DNA of 36,544 bases from Pirellulales bacterium (GCA_025924495.1 JAICIG010000012.1:1-36544); one strand, 5' to 3'; counted from the stretch's first letter, positions 15,535-24,654 are shown. Numbers and translations are program-made. The notes: generated by a model not told the origin, from the sequence alone.

Positions 15535-16272
15535 ATGAGCCGCACCGTCGAGCCTGACATCCCCGCAGATTGGGCAGCCGATCAAGAACGCTGCGAACGG
15601 CGAATCGGCTACGTGTTCAAAGATAAGTCGTTGCTTCGCGCGGCATTGACGCACGCATCCGGGGCTCCGCATCGTTTGCGGTCGAATGAACGGCTCGAGT
15701 TCTTAGGCGATGCCATTCTGGGCGCTGTCGTCTGCGAACTGCTTTATCACCAATACCCCGAGCACTTGGAAGGCGACCTGACGAAGATCAAATCGGTCGT
15801 CGTCAGCCGCCAGACGTGCGCCAAGATCAGCGAAGGCTTGGGATTGGAAAAGTTCCTGGTGCTTGGCAAAGGCATGACGACCAGTCCCAACGTGCCGCCT
15901 TCGCTTTTGGCCGACGTCTTCGAGTCGCTGGTGGCGGCCATCTATCTTGATGGCGGAGATCAGGCGTCTCGGGCATTCATTGAGACGTACATGGGGCCGG
16001 AAATCGAACTGGCCGCCGGCGGCGATCATTCCGGCAACTATAAATCGTTGCTGCAGCAATTGGCGCAGCGAGAGCACGGGCAGACGCCGACTTATCAATT
16101 GCTCGACGAGAAAGGGCCGGACCATAGCAAGTGCTTCAAGATTGCCGCGCTAATCGGCCGCAGTCGCTTTGCCGCAGCGTGGGGACGAAACAAAAAAGAA
16201 GCCGAGCAGCGCGCCGCGCAGAATGCGCTGGCCGAACTGAACAGCGAGCCGGTTCCGTTCCCGTCGGACTGA
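15535..16272 (+). CDS. rnc: ribonuclease III
   Basis: A 245-residue double-strand-specific endoribonuclease that processes rRNA precursors and other structured RNAs. The RNase III signature NERLEFLGDAILG is present near residues 46-58, and the second acidic site DVFESLVAAIYLDGG lies near 126-140. The double-stranded-RNA-binding domain occupies about 165-238 (NYKSLLQQLAQ and NKKEAEQRAAQNAL). ATG 15535 is chosen; an upstream in-frame TTG at 15460 would add a hydrophobic leader atypical of the family. It is transcribed away from htrA and ends at a bidirectional terminator. Confidence 0.96.
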   Translation: MSRTVEPDIPADWAADQERCERRIGYVFKDKSLLRAALTHASGAPHRLRSNERLEFLGDAILGAVVCELLYHQYPEHLEGDLTKIKSVVVSRQTCAKISEGLGLEKFLVLGKGMTTSPNVPPSLLADVFESLVAAIYLDGGDQASRAFIETYMGPEIELAAGGDHSGNYKSLLQQLAQREHGQTPTYQLLDEKGPDHSKCFKIAALIGRSRFAAAWGRNKKEAEQRAAQNALAELNSEPVPFPSD

Positions 16273-16438
16273 TTCTCAGAGCCAATCTCGCATTTCTGAG
16301 ATCAGCGAGCGCCAGCGGGCTCAATCTTTCGCGCTCTAATCGCCGCATGCTGAAGAAGCCGGTACGTCCGCTGGGGCCGAATGTTGGATAAGGGCGCCAC
16401 GCGCGGATACGTCGTTACGAAAAGTTGCTGCAGGAAAC

Positions 16439-16470
16439 AGAAACGCCCAACCACTTGGTCGGGCGTTTCT
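16439..16470. terminator. bidirectional terminator between rnc and the Lys/Ala peptide gene
   Basis: A perfect 10-bp stem AGAAACGCCC/GGGCGTTTCT encloses a 12-base segment that can pair further (AACC with GGT). The plus strand continues into TCTCTCG after GTTTCT, and the minus strand gives GTTTCTGTTTCC. It lies between two convergent genes and suits termination on both strands. Confidence 0.7.
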
Positions 16471-16567
16471 CTCTCGTCGTTTCTTGCAGGCGCCGCGACG
16501 CTTTCGCTGCTCGCTCGAGCGATTGCTCAAGGCGCTAGCCTGCGGCGCGGCAACCCGATCAGACGGG

Positions 16568-16648
16568 CTACTTCTTCTTCGCCGTCTTCTTCTTGGCAGC
16601 TTTCTTCTTGGGGGCTGCTTTCTTTTTGGCTGCTTTCTTCTTGGCCAC
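16568..16648 (-). CDS. 26-residue Lys/Ala-rich basic peptide (histone H1-tail-like)
   Basis: A GTG start (16646-16648) sits 7 bases after a perfect AGGAGG (16656-16661 on the complement). The peptide has five KKK blocks separated by AA, AAP, AA or TA, and ends in KKK before TAG. With 15 Lys and 8 Ala out of 26 residues it resembles the repetitive tails of bacterial histone H1-like (Hc1-type) DNA-binding proteins, but it stands alone with no globular part. The frame is open upstream to 16816 but those residues are unlike any family, and the ribosome binding site decides for the short form. It could be a nucleoid or RNA-binding peptide. A remnant of a longer gene is the main alternative. Confidence 0.55.
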   Translation of the reverse strand: MAKKKAAKKKAAPKKKAAKKKTAKKK

Positions 16649-16904
16649 CTTACGTCCTCCTAACAGAAAAGTTCGGCGACTTCCTTGCCGCTTGCCGGGC
16701 TGGGACGGAAGCTCGACAGGTTGGTCGCCATGGGTACGAGTCGTCCGACAAACTTGCGTCTTGCCAAGCACTCGTCGAAACGGTACGACAAGCCGACGTT
16801 CATCGCTGACTCTCACTCAGGCTGCTCGAAGTTCGACGTCGTATTCGATCGTCTCGCTTCGCGCGTCTCCTGAATAATTGAAGTATCGTACGCATTTGCA
16901 AAAA

Positions 16905-17543
16905 ATGTGCAAGGATAATTCCTGGTCTGAGCAATATAAATTGCGTCGCGAAGCCGCCGCGCGCTTCGGGCGCATCTTCGACTTGCCGATTGTGCGGCGC
17001 GTGCGCGATGTGCTGATGAGTTGCGTGCGCGACGAGGCGCGCGTGTTGGAAGTTGGCGCCGGCGATCGGCGCATGGGCGCGCTCGTGAAGAACGCTCGCG
17101 CGAATGTCGACTATCAATCGATCGACATCGATCCGCGCGGCGAGCACGACTATCGCAGCCTGGATGAGATCAAACGCACGTTCGCGTGCGTCTTCGCATT
17201 TGAAGTGATCGAGCACCTAGACATCGACGAAATACCTGCGTGGCTTAAACGCCTGTCTGAATTGCTCGAGCCCGGTGGGCGGCTCGTGCTAAGCACGCCG
17301 AACACGTATTATCCGCCCGCCTATTTGCGCGACGTCACACATCGCACGCCCTTATGCTACGACGAGCTCGCTGCGCTGGTCGCCGCATCCGGGTTGAATG
17401 TGTCGCGCATCGTTCGCGTCTATCACGACCCGGTCCATCGCCGGCTCCTGCGGCGATACTTGTTTGGCTGGTTGTTCTGGATGATCGGCATCGATTTTGC
17501 GCGGCAAATCGTGCTGGTTGCCGAGAAGCCGGCTGCTCGATAA
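16905..17543 (+). CDS. class I SAM-dependent methyltransferase
   Basis: A 212-residue Rossmann-fold methyltransferase of the Methyltransf_11/ubiE-like type. The SAM-binding motif I is VLEVGAGDRRMGALV near residues 46-60. An acidic residue ending strand 2 (IDIDPRGEHDY) and the motif ACVFAFEVIEHL follow, then a post-motif LLEPGGRLVLSTPN. The C-terminal part carries a hydrophobic segment (RYLFGWLFWMIGIDFAR), perhaps membrane-associated. ATG 16905 is preferred to an in-frame TTG at 16878. The methyl acceptor is unknown. It converges with the oxidoreductase, 54 bases away. Confidence 0.88.
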   Translation: MCKDNSWSEQYKLRREAAARFGRIFDLPIVRRVRDVLMSCVRDEARVLEVGAGDRRMGALVKNARANVDYQSIDIDPRGEHDYRSLDEIKRTFACVFAFEVIEHLDIDEIPAWLKRLSELLEPGGRLVLSTPNTYYPPAYLRDVTHRTPLCYDELAALVAASGLNVSRIVRVYHDPVHRRLLRRYLFGWLFWMIGIDFARQIVLVAEKPAAR

Positions 17544-17597
17544 GACCCGTGGCGCGGCGCCGCCCATGGCCGCTCAAAAGACGCCGGCGCGAGTGCG

Positions 17598-18914
17598 TTA
17601 AACTACTTCGTACCCGCGGCGCTGCTCGCGCGAGAGCATCGAGTTGGCCTCTTCGTCGGCGTGAAATCGCTCTTTTTCCGGGTCCCACTTGAGCGGGCGA
17701 CCCAAACGCATCGAGATATTGCCCAAGTGGCAAGTCGTGGCGCTGCGGTGCTGGCTTTCGACGTCAGACACCGGTTGGCGCCGCGCAGCGACGCAGTCGA
17801 AGAAATTGCCCATGTGATTCACAATTGCATCCAACTTGCCGACGCGCTCGGGCCGATCAAGGTTGTCGAAATCATAAACGTGAAATTGGTTGCGCGGCAG
17901 CGGATCGGCGGTCAACTCTTCCACCGGTTTGCCGGAGATCGCGCCGCGGCTGACGAAGATGCGCCCGCGGTCGCCGGTGAACAGGATGCCGTTGCGGCCT
18001 TCGTCTTTGACTGTCATGACAACGCCGTTGGCATAACGATACGTCGCTTCATAGTCGATGGGCACGTTGTAGCCGTTGGCGATTTCGGGCAGCCGCGCTT
18101 TGCCGTCGACTTCCACCGGTTGCGAATCGATGGCCCACTGGCCGATATCGAGGTGGTGCGCGCCCCAGTCGGTCATCTTGCCCCCCGAGTACTCGTACCA
18201 CCAGCGGAACGTGTAGTGACAGCGTTCCGGAATGTACGGCACGTTGGGCGTTTGGCCTTGCCACAGTTCCCAATTCAGATTTCCGGGAACGGGCTGTGCC
18301 TCAAATGGGCCGCCGGTCGGGTGCTTGTCGAGCACGATATCGACGCGCTCGAGTTTGCCTAACCGCCCCTGCCGCACCAGTTCGACCGCCAGGCGAAACC
18401 GATGATCGCTGCGCTGCCACGAGCCGACCTGAATCACGCGGCCCGTCTCTTGGGCGACCCTTCTAATCAGCTTGCCTTCGTCGATCGTCAAGGTCAGCGG
18501 TTTTTCGACGTAGACGTCCTTGCCCGCGCGGCAGGCGTCGATGACCATCTTCGCATGCCAATGATCGGGCGTGCCGATCATCACCACGTCGACGCGATTG
18601 TCGTTGAGCAAGTCGCGATAGTCTTCGTACGGTTTGGGCGTGCTGCCGAAACTGGCTTGGGCCTGGTCGCGAACATTCCGATCGACATCGCAAACGGCCA
18701 TCACGTCGCCATATTGTTGCGCTTTGAGCGTGATGACCGTCCCTTGATAACGCATGCCAATCGCGCCAATACCCAAGCGAGCCGTCGGCGAACGGGGCTT
18801 CGTATCGGCCGCGTGCGACGGCGCAGTGACATGGGGCGCCAAGAAAGCGCCGGCCGCCAGAGCTCTCGTCGAGTTTGCGAGGAATTGCCGGCGGGTTGCG
18901 GTCGATCGATTCAT
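17598..18914 (-). CDS. Tat-exported Gfo/Idh/MocA family oxidoreductase
   Basis: A 438-residue NAD(P)-dependent sugar-type dehydrogenase. A twin-arginine signal is clear at the N-terminus (TRRQFLANSTRALAAGAFLAP). The dinucleotide-binding motif is GIGAIGMRYQG, followed by AVCDVDRN, GTPDHWHAK and the family EKPLTL. The C-terminal half has the ADWGAHHLDIGQ-like TDWGAHHLDIGQWA. Starting at the ATG at 18914 places the RR pair correctly; an in-frame start at 18947 would add 11 residues. Members of this exported subgroup are abundant in planctomycetes. It diverges from the GH5-like gene, pointing to carbohydrate metabolism, possibly oxidation of a glycoside at C3. Confidence 0.92.
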   Translation of the reverse strand: MNRSTATRRQFLANSTRALAAGAFLAPHVTAPSHAADTKPRSPTARLGIGAIGMRYQGTVITLKAQQYGDVMAVCDVDRNVRDQAQASFGSTPKPYEDYRDLLNDNRVDVVMIGTPDHWHAKMVIDACRAGKDVYVEKPLTLTIDEGKLIRRVAQETGRVIQVGSWQRSDHRFRLAVELVRQGRLGKLERVDIVLDKHPTGGPFEAQPVPGNLNWELWQGQTPNVPYIPERCHYTFRWWYEYSGGKMTDWGAHHLDIGQWAIDSQPVEVDGKARLPEIANGYNVPIDYEATYRYANGVVMTVKDEGRNGILFTGDRGRIFVSRGAISGKPVEELTADPLPRNQFHVYDFDNLDRPERVGKLDAIVNHMGNFFDCVAARRQPVSDVESQHRSATTCHLGNISMRLGRPLKWDPEKERFHADEEANSMLSREQRRGYEVV

Positions 18915-19144
18915 GGATTCGTTTCCAAGCTTTAATTCGGCTGCCAAGTGCGTTGCTGAAATCCCGAGCGATTGTGTCCTATTGCCCTGCCCTAGGAAAA
19001 GCTTAATCTAAATCCAGCGCGCCGCCGAGGGAGTGCAAAGCCTACATCGTCAGAAGGCGCTTCCATGAGCGTTTCAGCGGTTTTTGCGGCCGGTGCATTT
19101 GCCTTAGCCTGTAAGTTCCCAATTCCTCGCACAACGACGCAACT

Positions 19145-20326
19145 ATGAATCGATCAGCGATTGTCTTCGGCGTCCTGCTGTTGCTCGCCGCTGGCGTTGG
19201 GGTGCAAGCGGGCCGGTCGGAAGAACCCTCTTCTGCCGCGCCTCGTGCGTCCGATTCGCTCGAATGGATCGCCGTAAGCGGCGACAGAACGCATTTCATC
19301 GCCTCCGAATCCGGCAAAAAGGTCATCGTGTGGGGCGTCAACTACGATCACGATGGCGCGGGACGCTTGCTGGAAGACTATTGGGAAGCAGAATGGCAAA
19401 CGGTGGTCGAAGATTTTCGGGAGATCAAGGCGCTGGACGCCAACGTCGTCAGAATTCACCTGCAACTCGCGAGGTTCATGGAGACTGCCGAGCAGCCGAA
19501 CCGGGCAAGCCTCGAGCGACTGCGGAAGCTCGTGACGCTTGCCGAAGAGACCGGCTTGTATCTGGATATGACGGGACTTGGTTGCTATCACAAGCAGGAC
19601 GTGCCGAAGTGGTACGACGCGCTGCCGGAGGCCGAACGGTGGAACGTGCAGGAGCAATTCTGGCAGGCCATCGCGAAAACCTGTCGCCAAAGCCCGGCGA
19701 TCTTTTGCTACGACTTGATGAATGAGCCGATCGTGGCGGGCGAGAAGAAAGAGACCGAGTGGCTCGCCGGAGAACTAGACGGCAAATACTTCGTGCAGCG
19801 CATTAGTCTCGATCTTGCCGGCCGCACGCGTGAGGCAGTGGCCAAAGCCTGGGTCAAAAAACTCGCCGGCGCGATTCGAAAGATTGACGACCGCCATCTG
19901 ATCACCGTCGGCGTTATTCCCTGGGCTCAAGTCTTCAAAGGAGCGAAGCCGCTGTTTTATGCGCCAGACGTGGGCGAACCGCTCGATTTTGTCAGCATCC
20001 ATCTCTATCCGAAAAAGGCCGATCTGGAGAACGACCTTGCCGCTCTGGCCGTTTACGAAGTCGGCAAGCCTCTGGTCATTGAGGAGATCTTTCCCCTGAA
20101 CTGCAGCGTCGACGAAGCCGGAGCCTTCATCAACGCCTCGAAGAAGCATGCCGACGGGTGGATCAGCTTCTACTGGGGGAAAACCATCGAGGAGAATAAG
20201 GAAGCCGGCACGCTTCAGGGCGCGATCATTGCCGATTGGCTGCGCTGGTTTCGCGACCATTCGCCTTTGCGGGCCAATGGAAGTGGAGGGGCGCAGGACC
20301 TTGCCCGGCCGAACAGAACCGAGTAA
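19145..20326 (+). CDS. secreted glycoside hydrolase, GH5-like (clan GH-A)
   Basis: A 393-residue protein with an N-terminal signal peptide (IVFGVLLLLAAGVGVQA) and a TIM-barrel glycosidase core. WGVNYDHDG opens the barrel and NVVRIHLQLARF marks an early strand. YDLMNEPIV carries the probable acid/base Glu194. FVSIHLYPKK follows, and PLVIEEIFP carries the probable nucleophile Glu313 or Glu314. This two-Glu layout is that of clan GH-A families such as GH5. The substrate, perhaps a beta-mannan or beta-glucan, is not known. It is followed after 50 bases by the DUF1080 gene and is likely in one transcript. Confidence 0.82.
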   Translation: MNRSAIVFGVLLLLAAGVGVQAGRSEEPSSAAPRASDSLEWIAVSGDRTHFIASESGKKVIVWGVNYDHDGAGRLLEDYWEAEWQTVVEDFREIKALDANVVRIHLQLARFMETAEQPNRASLERLRKLVTLAEETGLYLDMTGLGCYHKQDVPKWYDALPEAERWNVQEQFWQAIAKTCRQSPAIFCYDLMNEPIVAGEKKETEWLAGELDGKYFVQRISLDLAGRTREAVAKAWVKKLAGAIRKIDDRHLITVGVIPWAQVFKGAKPLFYAPDVGEPLDFVSIHLYPKKADLENDLAALAVYEVGKPLVIEEIFPLNCSVDEAGAFINASKKHADGWISFYWGKTIEENKEAGTLQGAIIADWLRWFRDHSPLRANGSGGAQDLARPNRTE

Positions 20327-20376
20327 CTTCGCCGCAGATCAACTCGCCTTGGAATCACCGCTTTGGAGCAACAGCC

Positions 20377-21078
20377 ATGACCATGTGTTCCCCTTGCCGA
20401 ATTGCGCCCGCTTTCCTCTTGTTGGGGCTGTTTTCGCTGAGCGGCCCCTTACGCGCGGACGAAACCGTCAACGGCAAGGCTTCGGCCGGAAAGGCTTTGT
20501 TTGACGGCAAGAGCCTCGACGGTTGGGAGCACATCGGCCCCGGGCAGTTTGTGCTGGAGGATGGGCTGTTGAAGACCGAAGGGGGCATGGGCCTGCTTTG
20601 GTACAAACGGCAAAAATTCGGCGATTGCGTGCTGCGCGTCGTCTACAAAACCACGCGGCAAGAAGATAACGCGGGCGTTTACGTTCGCATCGCCGAGCCG
20701 CCTAAGGATCCATGGTATGCAGTGCATCATGGTTATGAGATACAGATCGCCGATGCGCAGAGCGGCTCGCCCTATCGCGTGAGCGGCGCTGTGTACTCGT
20801 TTGCCAAGGCCGCTGCCCGACCGACGAAGCCGGCCGGCGAATGGAATGCGCTGGAGATTACGCTCCGCGGCGATCGCATTTCGACGTCCCTCAACGGCGT
20901 TCGCGTGGCCGACTTCGACCCCGCCGATCCCGTCCCCGAATTATCTCTCCGGGGCGGCATGGGAGACCCGGAACCGGGCCCGCGTCCCGATGCCGGCTAC
21001 GTTGGCTTGCAAAACCACGACGACAACTGCGTGGTTTATTTCAAGGAAGTCTCCGTACGACCGTTGCCGCAAAAGTGA
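20377..21078 (+). CDS. secreted DUF1080 protein (3-keto-glycoside hydrolase-like)
   Basis: A 233-residue protein with signal peptide (APAFLLLGLFSLSGPLRA) and a concanavalin-like beta-jellyroll domain of the DUF1080 family. The start LFDGKSLDGWE is diagnostic, followed by FVLEDGLLKTEGGMGLLWYKR, NAGVYVRI and GYEIQIAD. It ends with GYVGLQNHDDNCVVYFKEVSVR. The family has been linked to hydrolysis of 3-keto-disaccharides. ATG 20377 gives a normal signal peptide. The longer open frame from 20236 lies inside the GH5-like gene and is rejected. It sits immediately after the GH5-like gene. Confidence 0.92.
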   Translation: MTMCSPCRIAPAFLLLGLFSLSGPLRADETVNGKASAGKALFDGKSLDGWEHIGPGQFVLEDGLLKTEGGMGLLWYKRQKFGDCVLRVVYKTTRQEDNAGVYVRIAEPPKDPWYAVHHGYEIQIADAQSGSPYRVSGAVYSFAKAAARPTKPAGEWNALEITLRGDRISTSLNGVRVADFDPADPVPELSLRGGMGDPEPGPRPDAGYVGLQNHDDNCVVYFKEVSVRPLPQK

Positions 21079-21367
21079 ATACTTGCTTGATGTACGGTCG
21101 CCTCACCTGCATCCTGGGCAATATGGGCAGCGCGGACCTGGCTCAGTTCTGGCGCTTCGACGGGCCGGGCCGGGAGCATGCGAAGCGCGGCGGCGCCTGC
21201 TGCATGCAACCTCTCTGCTGGACAGGTCTTGCTGATAGCGGATAAGCGCCGAAAAACCGCAGTTGTAACCCAGCCACACTTCGGATATTAATCCCTACCT
21301 TTGGCGGAGCCCGAAAATGGCGCACTGAGCCACGGCAACCGCCGGTCCTCTAGAGGCCAGGGCACGG

Positions 21368-23176
21368 ATGTTCCAAAGAACTAGGGCAGGCGCCGAGTGC
21401 ATGGCTGCACTCATTCTTTGTTTGGCCATCCAAAGCCTGCTGTTCGAGTTTTCATCGCTCGATCTTACGATCCCGCTCGTCTACGGCGACGACGCGCTGT
21501 TGACCCACGCTCTGGCCAAGACGCTGGTCGAGCGGCCTTGGTGCTCGACCAATCCCGCATTGGGCGCGCCCGGCGTCATGGAGTTGTACGATTTCCCCAT
21601 GGCCGACGGGCTGCACTTCCTGTGGCTCAAAGCGTTGTCAGTGCTCGGGGCCGACTGGCCGACCGCGGTGAATCTTTATTTCCTGCTTACCTTTCCCCTG
21701 ACGACGCTCTCGTCGCTCGGTGCGATGCGGCGGCTCGGCCTCCCCTCGGCGCCGGCCGTCGTGTGCAGTTTGCTTTTCGCTTTCTTGCCCTATCACCTAA
21801 TTCGCAATCAGGCCCATTTATTACTGGCGGGCTACTATGTGGTGCCGCTCTCGGTTCTGGCCGCCGTGTGGATTGCTTGGGGCGCACTTCCCGCCACCGG
21901 CCAGATGCCAACGCCTGAACGGCCTTGGCTGCGACGTCTGGCGCTGGCGACGATTTGTCTGCTGCAAGCCAGCGCCGGCATCTATTTCGCGGCGTTTGCC
22001 TGCTTTTTGCTGTTGGTTGCCGGTATCTCCGGCTGCGTCGAGCGGCGACAGATTCGGCCGCTGGCGATCGCGGGCCTGTTAATATTGGCGACGAGCGCCG
22101 GAGTAATTGCCAACGTTGCGCCCACGATTGTTTACTGGTCGAAGCACGGCCGCAATTCCGACGTCGCCCAGCGGCCGGTTGCACACGCCGAGTTCTTCGG
22201 GTTGAAGCTGGCACAACTGCTCTTGCCCGTCGAGGGCCATCGCATCACTCCGCTGGCGCGGCTTCGCGACCGCTATAACAAATCATCGCTGACGCCGAAC
22301 GAGAATGGCTCGGTCACGCTAGGCGCGGTCGGCGCGGCGGGCTTTCTGGCGTTATTGTGGATCGCTCTGTTTGGGCGGCGGAGACGGGGCCCGCGCGACT
22401 TGCTGGACTTACTTAGCAAGTTCAATTTGGCGGCGGTGTTGCTGGCGACGACGGGCGGGTTCGGCGTAATGTTCAACTTGCTCGTTGATCCAAGCATCCG
22501 CTGCTACAACCGGATGGGCGTGTTTCTCGGCTTTTTCTCGCTGGCAGCGATCGCCCAGTTGATGGCGCCTTGCGCCGCGGGGTGCGGGCTGGCGCGCGGC
22601 AGGCAGGCGTTGGGGGGCATGTTGCTCGCGGCGGTGCTCGTGCTGGGGATCCTAGATCAGGCGCCGCCCGCCGTCGTCCCCGCGCCGAATTGGATCGTTC
22701 CCGACCGAGCGGTCATGATCGAGCAGTTCCGCAGCGACGCAGAGTTTGTGGCGAGACTCGAAGCGGCGACGCCAGCTGGCGCCATGATTTATCAGACGCC
22801 GTATGTGTCGTTTCCCGAATCGATTCCCTTCCAGCGCCTCGGGCCCTACGACCAATTGCGGCCGTACCTGCACTCAACGAAGCTGCGTTGGAGCTTTGGT
22901 TGCATGCGCGGGCGCGCTGCCGATCATTGGCAGCAGGCGATCTTCTTGCTGCCGATGGCTCAACGTCTGGTCGCAATCAAAGAGGCTGGGTTCAGCGGCA
23001 TTCTCGTGCACCGCCGCGCATTCGCCGACGACGGTCGCCAGATAGAGTCAGAGTTGACGGAACTGTTCGGCGAGGCGTCCGTGGAAAGCCGAAATCGCGA
23101 GCTGGTTTATTTCTCCTTTAACGACGCATCTTCACTGCCCGCGCCGGCAGCGCCGGTTGCCAGCGCGCTACAATAG
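21368..23176 (+). CDS. polytopic membrane protein, GT-C glycosyltransferase-like
   Basis: A 602-residue protein with about ten hydrophobic helices from residue 12 to about 430, then a soluble C-terminal part of about 140 residues. The first extracytoplasmic loop has an acidic YGDDALLTH and the DFPMADGLHFLW segment. This is the kind of early acidic loop seen in lipid-linked-sugar GT-C transferases. The fold suggestion comes from topology and loop composition only; no family is firmly recognised. The C-terminal region contains a short domain with PYVSFPESIPFQRLGPYDQL. It follows DUF1080 by 289 bases on the same strand. Confidence 0.6.
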   Translation: MFQRTRAGAECMAALILCLAIQSLLFEFSSLDLTIPLVYGDDALLTHALAKTLVERPWCSTNPALGAPGVMELYDFPMADGLHFLWLKALSVLGADWPTAVNLYFLLTFPLTTLSSLGAMRRLGLPSAPAVVCSLLFAFLPYHLIRNQAHLLLAGYYVVPLSVLAAVWIAWGALPATGQMPTPERPWLRRLALATICLLQASAGIYFAAFACFLLLVAGISGCVERRQIRPLAIAGLLILATSAGVIANVAPTIVYWSKHGRNSDVAQRPVAHAEFFGLKLAQLLLPVEGHRITPLARLRDRYNKSSLTPNENGSVTLGAVGAAGFLALLWIALFGRRRRGPRDLLDLLSKFNLAAVLLATTGGFGVMFNLLVDPSIRCYNRMGVFLGFFSLAAIAQLMAPCAAGCGLARGRQALGGMLLAAVLVLGILDQAPPAVVPAPNWIVPDRAVMIEQFRSDAEFVARLEAATPAGAMIYQTPYVSFPESIPFQRLGPYDQLRPYLHSTKLRWSFGCMRGRAADHWQQAIFLLPMAQRLVAIKEAGFSGILVHRRAFADDGRQIESELTELFGEASVESRNRELVYFSFNDASSLPAPAAPVASALQ

Positions 23177-23308
23177 GCGCACTTTCAAGCGACGTCTGTT
23201 TTTGATTTCCGGTCTTTAATAGGCGATGGCAATCGGGATAATGCGCATTTGACGTCCTCGCGAGACATCGCTTTTCAATGCAAATGCCGAGCAACTTCCC
23301 GGATCCAC

Positions 23309-23803
23309 ATGAGTTGGCAGTTGAGAACGGTGATCATTTGCTTAGCGGCCGTGGCAGGATGCTTCCAGAAGCCGGAGCGCGTCGCGCCGCCGGCGTCTAA
23401 GGACGACGACTCGAGCCCGATTCTAACCATCGGCACGCCAGAAGAATTCGAGGCGGACTTGAAGGGTCGGCGCCTCATCCTGCATATCGACGTCGATTGG
23501 GCGATGCAAGCTGTGCAATCGCGCCCGGTCATCGCCGACTTCCGAAGCGCGCTCTTGGCCGAGCCAGAATTCCAGGACATCGCATTCCGGCGCATCGACT
23601 GTACTGAGAACGGCAAGCTTTCGCGCGCCCTGAAAGATTGGCTGCTCGGGCAAGCGGCAGATACGAGCTGCATGACCGGAGGATATGGCGCGATTCTGTG
23701 GGTTCAGTCTGGAAAAGTCGTTGATGTCGTTCATTACGCTGCGGAGGTGGGAGTACCGCGACTTATCGAACGAACGCGCAAAGCATTCGCCAAGCGGCGG
23801 TGA
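23309..23803 (+). CDS. small lipoprotein with thioredoxin-like fold
   Basis: A 164-residue protein starting MSWQLRTVIICLAAVAGCFQK, a signal peptide with lipobox AVAGC, so Cys is probably lipid-modified and the protein anchored outside the cytoplasm. The rest (ILHIDVDWAMQAVQSRPVIADF, RRIDCTEN, GAILWVQSGKVVDVVHY) resembles a thioredoxin-like fold. The CxxC site is missing and the corresponding position reads WAMQAV. No redox role is therefore expected. ATG 23309 is chosen because it puts the lipobox correctly; the frame is open to 23249. Confidence 0.7.
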   Translation: MSWQLRTVIICLAAVAGCFQKPERVAPPASKDDDSSPILTIGTPEEFEADLKGRRLILHIDVDWAMQAVQSRPVIADFRSALLAEPEFQDIAFRRIDCTENGKLSRALKDWLLGQAADTSCMTGGYGAILWVQSGKVVDVVHYAAEVGVPRLIERTRKAFAKRR

Positions 23804-24039
23804 AGCTCTCTGCCGTCGCCTGCCCTGCCATGTCGCCCAAGCGTCGTTCCGGTTATGGGTTGCGGCTGCGAATCGCATGCTATTTGCCCTGAGCTTTAGC
23901 TAACCGGATTTCAGAGCAAGAAGACCTATGTCTTTCGGCCGGCAGTGGAGCGTGGCGTGCTCCTTTGTCACAAGCATTGGGCGCTGAGCGGTCCTGAGTG
24001 CTGCCTCTCGGCTTAAGTGGCCGCCAGGAAGGGCCTTCT

Positions 24040-24654
24040 CTACGAGCCCGCTTGCATGGCGTCGCGGAGTGCAGCGAGGGCGCGGACCCAGAGCATGCGG
24101 ACGGCGCCGGGGCTGCGGTGCATGCGGCGTGCGACCTCTTCGTGCGGCAAATCTTCGAGATTGCGCAGCAGGATCACCTGGCGGTAGTCGTCGGGTAAGG
24201 ATTCCAAGGCCTGGGCCAACGCGAGGCGCTGCTCGTTAGCTGCCGCCTGCTGGCTGGGCGAAGGATCGCCGGCGCGAATCAGAGCGTCGAAACGCTCGGC
24301 CGATTGAGAAAGGGATTGCTCGACGGAGACGCGCTCCACGGAGAGTTCGCGCGTGACGTCGCGCTTTTGCGTGCCGGCGTAGTGCCGCGCCAGCCGGGCA
24401 AGCTGATGCGCAAGAATCTGCCGCAGCCACGCCAGCCGTTGTGCCTCGGCGTCGCCGCGGAAGTTGTCCCAGTCTTTCCAGGCCTCCAAGAGCGTCTGCT
24501 GCACCGCGTCGGAAGCGTCGAATTTGCTGGCAAAGCGGCTGTCGATCTCGTTGCGGGCCAGCAATCGCAGCCAAGCCTCGTACTTGAGCAGCCGGCGCGT
24601 GCGCTCGTCGCCGGGCGGCAGCGGCGAGGGCGATGCAGGCAAGTCATCGGTCAT
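24040..24654 (-). CDS. ECF-type RNA polymerase sigma factor
   Basis: A 204-residue sigma70-family ECF sigma factor that directs RNA polymerase to alternative promoters. Region 2 spans about 25-95. Its 2.2-type motif is FDASDAVQQTLLEAW (residues 45-59), where the usual acidic DAED run is weaker, with Ser48 and Gln52-Gln53. Region 4 spans about 140-198 (LESLPDDYRQVILLRNLEDL, then HEEVARRMHRSPGAVRMLWVRA). No anti-sigma gene is adjacent. It lies 95 bases downstream of the giant kinase gene on the same strand and may be read from the same transcript. Confidence 0.93.
   Translation of the reverse strand: MTDDLPASPSPLPPGDERTRRLLKYEAWLRLLARNEIDSRFASKFDASDAVQQTLLEAWKDWDNFRGDAEAQRLAWLRQILAHQLARLARHYAGTQKRDVTRELSVERVSVEQSLSQSAERFDALIRAGDPSPSQQAAANEQRLALAQALESLPDDYRQVILLRNLEDLPHEEVARRMHRSPGAVRMLWVRALAALRDAMQAGS

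Noticed and set aside
16561..16660. Short repeats resembling a CRISPR or microsatellite
   Set aside because: The repetition is explained by the Lys/Ala codons of the small peptide gene (AAGAAGAAA-type units) and has no spacer-repeat structure.
21090..21245. A 51-codon frame after the DUF1080 gene
   Set aside because: No ribosome binding site and no recognisable family; composition like translated spacer.
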